Assembly: GCA_052035235.1 (NCBI GenBank)
Contig: JBPOHT010000011.1
Span: forward strand, 31,522-95,521
Reading direction: 5' to 3'
Length of the DNA stretch: 64,000 bases
Source: Solimonas_A sp052035235
GTDB lineage: Bacteria > Pseudomonadota > Gammaproteobacteria > Nevskiales > Nevskiaceae
How positions within the stretch are numbered: the stretch's first letter is position 1; each line of letters opens with the position of its first letter. Shown piece after piece: positions 58,863-64,000 of the stretch. Made by a program: the position numbers and the translations under genes. The notes under the pieces are model-generated. The model did not search any database and was not told where the DNA came from. It saw nothing but the letters and a program-made list of their open reading frames with translations.

Positions 58863-59906
58863 TCAATTGACGGTGAAGTTGCGCGGATCCGCAGACTTGT
58901 AACGGGCCTCTTCAAGCCCGACGATGCCCTTCTTGACCATTTCCTTGAGGCACTGGTCCAGCGTCTGCATGCCCTCCTTCTGGCCGGTCTGGATCGCCGA
59001 GTACATCTGGGCGATCTTGGCTTCGCGGATCAGGTTGCGGATGGCCGGAGTGCCGATCATGATTTCGTGAGCCGCCACGCGACCGCCGCCCTTCTTCTTC
59101 AGCAGGGTCTGCGAAATCACCGCGCGCAGCGATTCGGACAGCATCGCGCGCACCATTTCCTTTTCCGCCGCCGGGAAGACGTCGATGATACGGTCGATGG
59201 TCTTGGCCGCCGACGAGGTATGCAGCGTGCCGAACACCAGGTGTCCGGTTTCCGCGGCGGTCAGCGCCAGTCGGATCGTCTCCAGGTCGCGCATTTCGCC
59301 CACCAGGATGACGTCAGGATCTTCACGCAGTGCCGAGCGCAGGGACTCGTTGAAGCCCAGGGTGTCGCGATGGACTTCACGCTGGTTGATCAGGCACTTC
59401 TTGGACTGGTGCACGAACTCGATCGGATCCTCGATGGTGAGGATGTGGCCGTACTCGTTCTCGTTGATGTGATTGACGATGCCGGCCAGCGTCGTCGACT
59501 TGCCGGAACCGGTCGGGCCGGTCACCAGCACCACGCCACGCGGATACTCGGCGATGTCCTTGAAGATCGACGGACACTTGAGCTCTTCCAGCGACAGTAT
59601 CTTCGACGGAATGGTACGGAACACCGCACCCGAGCCGCGGGCATGGGTGAAGGCGTTGACACGGAAGCGGGCAAGACCGGGAATCTCGAAGGAGAAGTCG
59701 GTTTCCAGGAACTCGTCCCAGTTCTTGCGCTGCTTGTCGTTCATGATGTCGTACACCATGTCGTGGACCTGCTTGTGGTCCAGCGGCGGCAGGTTGATGC
59801 GCTTGACGTCACCGTCAACGCGGATCATCGGCTCGACACCCGCCGAGAGGTGCAGGTCTGACGCGCCCTGTTTGACGCTGAAAGTCAGCAACTGCGCGAT
59901 ATCCAT
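58863..59906 (-). CDS. pilT: Type IV pilus retraction ATPase PilT
   Basis: A 347-residue PilT hexameric motor: GASDLHLSAGVEPMIRVDGD, Walker A GPTGSGKST, Walker B ILVGEMRD and the signature AIRNLIREAKIAQM near the C terminus that separates PilT from PilU. It powers pilus retraction at the inner membrane. It is divergent from yggS, the classic gammaproteobacterial neighbour. Confidence 0.96.
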   Translation of the reverse strand: MDIAQLLTFSVKQGASDLHLSAGVEPMIRVDGDVKRINLPPLDHKQVHDMVYDIMNDKQRKNWDEFLETDFSFEIPGLARFRVNAFTHARGSGAVFRTIPSKILSLEELKCPSIFKDIAEYPRGVVLVTGPTGSGKSTTLAGIVNHINENEYGHILTIEDPIEFVHQSKKCLINQREVHRDTLGFNESLRSALREDPDVILVGEMRDLETIRLALTAAETGHLVFGTLHTSSAAKTIDRIIDVFPAAEKEMVRAMLSESLRAVISQTLLKKKGGGRVAAHEIMIGTPAIRNLIREAKIAQMYSAIQTGQKEGMQTLDQCLKEMVKKGIVGLEEARYKSADPRNFTVN

Positions 59907-59977
59907 CCGGTAGCTCCCCAGCTATGCTCTTTGCTTAGATTCCCCAGACGTTATCGGCATTTACGCGCGCAGGCAAC

Positions 59978-60670
59978 ATGACGGACATTCCCTACAACCT
60001 GTCATCGGTCCGGAGCCGGATCGCCGCCGCCTGCAAGGCCGCCGGGCGGCCCGGGCCATCCGTCGGACTGTTGGCGGTTTCCAAGACCTTCGGAGCCGCC
60101 GAAGTCCGCCAGGCGCATGCCGCCGGGCAGCACGCCTTCGGCGAAAACTACCTGCAGGAAGCCCTGGACAAGCAATCGGAGCTGGCCGACCTCGCCCTGG
60201 AGTGGCATTTCATCGGCCCGGTGCAGTCCAACAAGACCCGCAGCCTGGCCGAACGCTTCGATTGGGTGCACGGCGTCGAGCGCCTGAAGATTGCCCAGCG
60301 CCTGTCGGACCAGCGCCCTGCCGGGCTACCGCCGCTGAACGTCTGCGTGCAGGTCAACGTCTCGGGCGAGGCCAGCAAGGCCGGCTGCACGCCGGGCGAG
60401 GCGCTGGAGCTGTGCCGCGCCGTGGCGGCGCTGCCCCGCCTGCGGCTGCGTGGCCTGATGGCGATTCCGGCGCCGGCTACCGACGCTGCCGAGCGCCGGG
60501 CGCCGTTCCGGACGCTGCGGGAACTGTTCGAGGAACTGCGCCGGGCCGGGCTGGAACTGGATACAATTTCGGCCGGCATGTCGGACGACCTGGAAGACGC
60601 CATCGCGGAGGGCTCCACGCTCGTCCGGGTGGGCAGCGCTCTCTTCGGCTCGCGACCGCCCAAGGCCTGA
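59978..60670 (+). CDS. yggS: PLP-homeostasis protein YggS family
   Basis: A 230-residue alanine-racemase-fold PLP protein. LLAVSKTF holds the Lys that binds PLP, then AFGENYLQEA and WHFIGPVQSNK; GMSDDLEDAI.EGST.VRVGSALFG closes the barrel. It maintains free pyridoxal phosphate and affects amino acid pools; it is not a racemase itself. rpiA follows after 25 bp on the same strand. Confidence 0.95.
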   Translation: MTDIPYNLSSVRSRIAAACKAAGRPGPSVGLLAVSKTFGAAEVRQAHAAGQHAFGENYLQEALDKQSELADLALEWHFIGPVQSNKTRSLAERFDWVHGVERLKIAQRLSDQRPAGLPPLNVCVQVNVSGEASKAGCTPGEALELCRAVAALPRLRLRGLMAIPAPATDAAERRAPFRTLRELFEELRRAGLELDTISAGMSDDLEDAIAEGSTLVRVGSALFGSRPPKA

Positions 60671-60695
60671 ACCCACTCCAACCGAGCACCGAATC

Positions 60696-61358
60696 ATGAC
60701 CCAGGACGAGGCCAAGAAGGCCGCCGCCGAAGCCGCCCTCAAGTACGTCGTCCCCGGCGAAGTGCTGGGCGTGGGCACCGGCTCCACCGTCAACTATTTC
60801 ATCGACGCCCTGGCGAAGATCCGCGACGACATTCCCGGCGCCGTGTCGTCCTCCAATGCCTCCACCGAGCGCCTGAAGAAGCTCGGCATCCCGGTGCTGG
60901 ACCTGAACAAGACCGGCACCCTGTCGATCTACGTCGACGGCGCCGACGAGGCCAACAAGCACCTGCAGCTGATCAAGGGTGGTGGCGCGGCACTGACGCG
61001 CGAGAAGATCGTGGCGGGCGCCTCGCGCAAGTTCATCTGCATCGCAGACGAATCCAAGCTGGTGGGCGTGCTGGGCAAGTTCCCGCTGCCGGTCGAGGTG
61101 ATCCCGATGGCGCAAAGCTATGTCGGCCGCGAGATCGTGAAGCTGGGTGGCCAGCCCTACCTGCGTGACGGTGTGATCACCGACAACGGCAACGTCATCA
61201 TCGACGTGCGTGGCCTAGAGATCCTGGACCCGGTGAAGCTGGAGGCCCAGATCAACCAGATTGCCGGCGTGGTGACCGTGGGCCTGTTCGCCCATCGCCC
61301 GGCCGATGTACTGCTGCTGGGCACGCCCGGCGGCGTGCGCGAGATCAAGCCCGGCTAA
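60696..61358 (+). CDS. rpiA: Ribose-5-phosphate isomerase A
   Basis: A 220-residue RpiA. GVGTGSTVNYFIDAL, DGADEANKHL and KGGGAALTREKI with the active-site Asp/Glu are all present. It interconverts ribose-5-phosphate and ribulose-5-phosphate in the pentose phosphate pathway. It probably shares the yggS transcript. Confidence 0.97.
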   Translation: MTQDEAKKAAAEAALKYVVPGEVLGVGTGSTVNYFIDALAKIRDDIPGAVSSSNASTERLKKLGIPVLDLNKTGTLSIYVDGADEANKHLQLIKGGGAALTREKIVAGASRKFICIADESKLVGVLGKFPLPVEVIPMAQSYVGREIVKLGGQPYLRDGVITDNGNVIIDVRGLEILDPVKLEAQINQIAGVVTVGLFAHRPADVLLLGTPGGVREIKPG

Positions 61359-61475
61359 TCAACGCCTACGCGGCCCGCGACCGGTTCGCGGACAAGCGCA
61401 GCGGAGCGCCCTTGCGGGCACTCCACCTGCGTCTGTCCGCGTCCATTTGCGGACTGCGTTGCCTTGGCTTGCGCC

Positions 61476-61748
61476 TTAGCGGCGGCGACCACCACCACGC
61501 TTGTCGTCGCGCGGCTGCTCTTCGTTGACCTTGAGCGGCTTGCCGCGCAGTTCCTTGCCGTTGAGGCCGGCGATCGCGGCGCGGGCCTCATGGCCCTCCA
61601 TCTCGACGAAGCCGAAGCCCTTGCACTGACCGCTGAAGACGTCCTGCATCAGCTTGATCGAGCGCACGCGGCCAAAGCCCGCAAACAGGGCGGACAGTTC
61701 CGCTTCGGTGGTGTCGCTGGGCAGGTTGCCGGCGAAGATGCGCTTCAT
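61476..61748 (-). CDS. RRM-type RNA-binding protein
   Basis: A 90-residue protein with one RNA recognition motif: RNP2 IFAGNL and RNP1 KGFGFVEM, then a basic Arg/Gly tail (KRGGGRRR) that can also bind RNA. The type is common in cyanobacteria and in proteobacteria near RNA helicases. It lies 63 bp after rhlE on the same strand, suggesting cold-response RNA remodelling. ATG 61748 is chosen; the frame opens earlier but without a Shine-Dalgarno. Confidence 0.9.
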   Translation of the reverse strand: MKRIFAGNLPSDTTEAELSALFAGFGRVRSIKLMQDVFSGQCKGFGFVEMEGHEARAAIAGLNGKELRGKPLKVNEEQPRDDKRGGGRRR

Positions 61749-61811
61749 ATCAGTACTCCAAATGTGGATCATGATCCGCAGGCACCTGCCCGCGGGGTAT
61801 CTCTATGCCGC

Positions 61812-63149
61812 TCAGTGAACCTTGCGGCTCTTGCCAGCCAGATGCTCGGCCGTCTTGTGCGGCGAGCCGCTGGTGGTCCAGGACTTGCGACCTCCTGGCC
61901 CTGCCTGCTGCGGACGCTTCTCCGAGCCCTTGTCACGGCCGCGCACGGTGGCCTGGCGACGCTGGCCCTGGGGCGGACGCGGCGGGCGCGGCGGTTCCGG
62001 GGCCTGCGGGCGCGGCGTATAGCCTTCGACCGTCATTACCTGCACGGGTTTCTTGAGCAGGCGCTCGATATCCTTCAACTCGCCACGCTCGTCGGGAGAA
62101 ACCAGCGAAATGGCCTCGCCCTCGGCACCCGCACGGCCGGTACGGCCGATACGGTGCACGTAGTCCTCAGGCACGTTCGGCAGCTCGAAGTTCACCACGT
62201 GCGGGAGCTGGTCGATATCCAGGCCGCGCGCCGCGATGTCGGTGGCCACCAGCACGCGCACGGTGCCCGCCTTGAAGTCGGCCAGGGCCTTGGTGCGAGC
62301 GTTCTGGCTCTTGTTGCCATGCAGCGCCGCGGTGGTGATATCCCACTTCGCCAGCTTTTCGGCCAGGCGATTGGCGGCATGCTTGGTGCGGGTGAACACC
62401 AGGGTCTGGCGCCAGTTGCCGCTGCTGATCATGTAGGCCAGCAGATCGGCCTTCTGCGCCTTGTCGGTGTGCACCACGCGCTGGGTGACGCTCTCGGCCG
62501 CGGAGTTGCGCGGCGCGATGTCGATGGTCGCCGGGTTGCGCAGCAGGCCCTCCGCCAGGGCGCGGATATCCTTGGAGAAGGTCGCCGAGAACATCAGGCT
62601 CTGGCGCTCCTTGGGAATCAACGCGATGACGCGCTTGATGTCATGGATGAAGCCCATGTCGAGCATGCGGTCGGCCTCGTCCAGCACCAGCGTCTCGACC
62701 TTGCCCAGGTGCACGGCACGCTGGCCGGCCAGGTCCAGCAGGCGCCCCGGCGTCGCCACCAGGATGTCGCAGCCACGCTTGAGGTTGTCGATCTGCGGGT
62801 TGATGTTGACGCCGCCCACCACCATCACCGTGCGCAGGTGACGCAGCTGCTTGCCGTAGGTGCGCACGCTTTCGGCCACCTGGGCCGCCAGTTCGCGCGT
62901 CGGCACCAGCACCAGCACGCGTACACGGTGCGTGCCGTTGGGGTCCGGCGGGGTCAGGCCGAGCTTGTGCAACAGCGGCAGGGTGAAGGCCGCGGTCTTG
63001 CCGGTGCCGGTCTGGGCGGCAGCCAGCAGGTCGCGGCCGGACAGCACGACCGGGATGGCCTGGGCCTGGATCGGCGTCGGATCGGAATAGCCTTCCTGGG
63101 CAACGGCCTGCAGCAGGCCTTCGGAAAGGCCCAAATTGGAAAACGACAT
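61812..63149 (-). CDS. rhlE: DEAD-box RNA helicase RhlE
   Basis: A 445-residue RNA helicase: Q motif (GYSDPTPIQAQAIP), AQTGTGKT, DEAD, SAT, and HRIGRTGRAG motifs in order, then a basic Pro/Arg-rich tail of about 65 residues. It unwinds structured RNA in ribosome assembly and turnover. ATG 63149 follows GGAG at good spacing. A 140-nt leader precedes it, with an extended -10 promoter at 63290-63295 on the minus strand. Confidence 0.94.
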   Translation of the reverse strand: MSFSNLGLSEGLLQAVAQEGYSDPTPIQAQAIPVVLSGRDLLAAAQTGTGKTAAFTLPLLHKLGLTPPDPNGTHRVRVLVLVPTRELAAQVAESVRTYGKQLRHLRTVMVVGGVNINPQIDNLKRGCDILVATPGRLLDLAGQRAVHLGKVETLVLDEADRMLDMGFIHDIKRVIALIPKERQSLMFSATFSKDIRALAEGLLRNPATIDIAPRNSAAESVTQRVVHTDKAQKADLLAYMISSGNWRQTLVFTRTKHAANRLAEKLAKWDITTAALHGNKSQNARTKALADFKAGTVRVLVATDIAARGLDIDQLPHVVNFELPNVPEDYVHRIGRTGRAGAEGEAISLVSPDERGELKDIERLLKKPVQVMTVEGYTPRPQAPEPPRPPRPPQGQRRQATVRGRDKGSEKRPQQAGPGGRKSWTTSGSPHKTAEHLAGKSRKVH

Positions 63150-63289
63150 GTAAAAATCTCCTGAACGCGCCTGCTGCGGGATGTTTATCCGAGCCGGTTC
63201 AGGCTGCTGGGAATCAAAGAATCCGGGGAGGGCTGGCGGAAGACGCTGGCCCATGGCGCCAACCGGGGGGCGCCTCACGAACGGCCGGC

Positions 63290-63295
63290 ATTATA
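63290..63295 (-). promoter_or_regulatory. Likely -10 element of rhlE promoter
   Basis: TATAAT preceded by TTG in TTGTATAATG on the minus strand, an extended -10 type, 141 bp before the rhlE start. A weak -35 is visible at the expected distance. The long leader has a GGCGCC / GGCGCC hairpin. Confidence 0.6.
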
Positions 63296-63379
63296 CAAGG
63301 GCATCCCCGGATCACCTAATCCCCCGGCGGGCGTCGTATGATCGGCCGACTGTCATCCCCCCACTACACGGAGAATCCG

Positions 63380-63868
63380 ATGCGTCTCGCCTGTATTGCC
63401 GCCGTACTGACCGCCGCCTGCGCCCTGCCCGCCCAGGCCGACACCTGGAAGGACCTCAAGGGCGCCGCCAAGCAGCAGGCCAGCCAGAAGGCCGAAGAGC
63501 AGCTGGGCCTGCCCCAGGCCGCCCCGGCCGGCTCCTCGGTCTACTTCATCGAGCCCAAGGACGGCGCCACCGTCAAGGGTCCGGTCAAGGTCGTCTTCGG
63601 CCTCGCCGGCATGGGCATCGCGCCCGCCGGCATCAACCAGGCCAACACCGGCCACCACCACCTGCTGATCGACGACCCGACGGTGGACCTGACCAAGCCC
63701 CTGCCGATGACCGACCAGATCAAGCACTTCGGCGGCGGCCAGACCGAGACCACCCTGGACCTCAAGCCCGGCAAGCACACCCTGCAGCTGGTATTGGGCG
63801 ACTGGAAGCACCAGCCCCACAACCCCTCGGTGACCTCGCCCAAGATCACCATCACGGTCACCAAGTAG
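63380..63868 (+). CDS. DUF4399 periplasmic protein
   Basis: A 162-residue exported protein. The signal peptide ends LPAQA near residue 20. The DUF4399 domain has SVYFIEPKDGATVKGPVKVVFGLAGMGI ... NTGHHHLLIDDP with a His triplet that may bind metal, and a final beta-rich half. Function is unknown. It is divergent from rhlE. Confidence 0.86.
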   Translation: MRLACIAAVLTAACALPAQADTWKDLKGAAKQQASQKAEEQLGLPQAAPAGSSVYFIEPKDGATVKGPVKVVFGLAGMGIAPAGINQANTGHHHLLIDDPTVDLTKPLPMTDQIKHFGGGQTETTLDLKPGKHTLQLVLGDWKHQPHNPSVTSPKITITVTK

Positions 63869-63876
63869 TATCGACG

Positions 63877-64000
63877 TGACCCGTCCTGAAATAGGTTGAC
63901 ACCTATACGGGGTAAAACTGGTCGCTAAAGTATGCTGGATACAGACGCCCGATGGATTTCATCGGGCGTTTTGTATTTCAGGGCCAGGTGTGGCCGTTCG
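63877..64000 (-). mobile_element. IS3-family insertion sequence, end only
   Basis: TGACCCGTCCTGAAATAGG at 63877-63895 looks like an IS3-type terminal inverted repeat. The rest, running off the window, carries the 3' end of the transposase gene on the minus strand. It lies 8 bp after the DUF4399 gene. Confidence 0.7.
63925..64000 (-). CDS. IS3-family transposase, C-terminal fragment
   Basis: Reading in from the edge on the minus strand gives ERPHLALKYKTPDEIHRASV...L then TAG at 63925-63927. ERPH.AL.Y.TP.E is the usual end of IS3-family OrfB integrases (DDE fold, after the catalytic Glu). Only about 24 residues are in the window. Confidence 0.82.
   Translation of the reverse strand, partial: ERPHLALKYKTPDEIHRASVSSIL

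Overview
The window is G+C-rich bacterial chromosome, almost certainly gammaproteobacterial. Housekeeping genes at the right end (rplM-rpsI, tRNA-Gln, pilT-pilU beside yggS, rpiA, rhlE, ybcJ and ygjP elsewhere) fit that class. The mix of DUF1302, DUF1329-type catabolic neighbours, many short-chain dehydrogenases, acyl-CoA dehydrogenases and dihaem oxygenase-like proteins points to a Nevskiales/Solimonas-type degrader; this placement is inference, not proof.

Left edge (1-3740): a lasso-peptide gene cluster cut by the window edge. It has a 3' fragment of the B2 leader peptidase (plus strand) and, on the minus strand, a McjC-like cyclase, a PqqD-type leader-binding protein (B1), a 56-residue precursor, and an HPr-kinase-like peptide kinase. 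The precursor was found by reading the gap between B1 and the kinase; its predicted core GNGGAGFDFASEVSL has Gly1 and Asp8 for an eight-residue ring and a leader Thr at -2.

3.8-21 kb: accessory metabolism and envelope genes (crotonase, hydrolases, amidohydrolase, SPFH protein, 2OG oxygenase, Sel1-TonB protein, ABC exporter, thioesterase, LLM flavin oxidoreductase) and a block in which two paralogous HSL-type esterases flank a LuxR-type regulator and an SDR. 21-25.6 kb: cytochrome c, HupE/UreJ protein, parvulin PPIase and a DUF3604 lipoprotein on one strand.

25.7-45.5 kb: a catabolic region. A plus-strand operon encodes a meta-cleavage-type hydrolase, a hydratase, acetylating acetaldehyde dehydrogenase, hydroxy-oxovalerate aldolase and an SDR. 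On the minus strand lie two acyl-CoA dehydrogenases, an SDR, a DUF4334 protein, an alpha/beta hydrolase, a large DUF1302 outer-membrane-like protein, a stand-alone AraC-type DNA-binding domain and two tandem RoxA-like dihaem cytochromes, with a divergent TetR regulator. The DUF1302 promoter and the dihaem/tetR promoter carry the same double operator (two TTGAC-N4-GTCAA palindromes 26 bp apart), so they very probably form one regulon.

45.7-52.4 kb: a tetR-tolC-mfp-rnd efflux operon with a perfect 23-bp palindrome upstream. 52.5-64 kb: phaB-like reductase translationally coupled to carbonic anhydrase, DUF3228, tRNA-Gln(CTG), rpsI, rplM, three tandem PilT/PilU-family ATPases, yggS, rpiA, an RRM protein, rhlE, a DUF4399 protein, and the edge of an IS3-family insertion sequence. 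At least five families of dispersed inverted repeats sit in the intergenic gaps. Nearly all alternative open frames opposite these genes are G+C-driven shadows and were left out.
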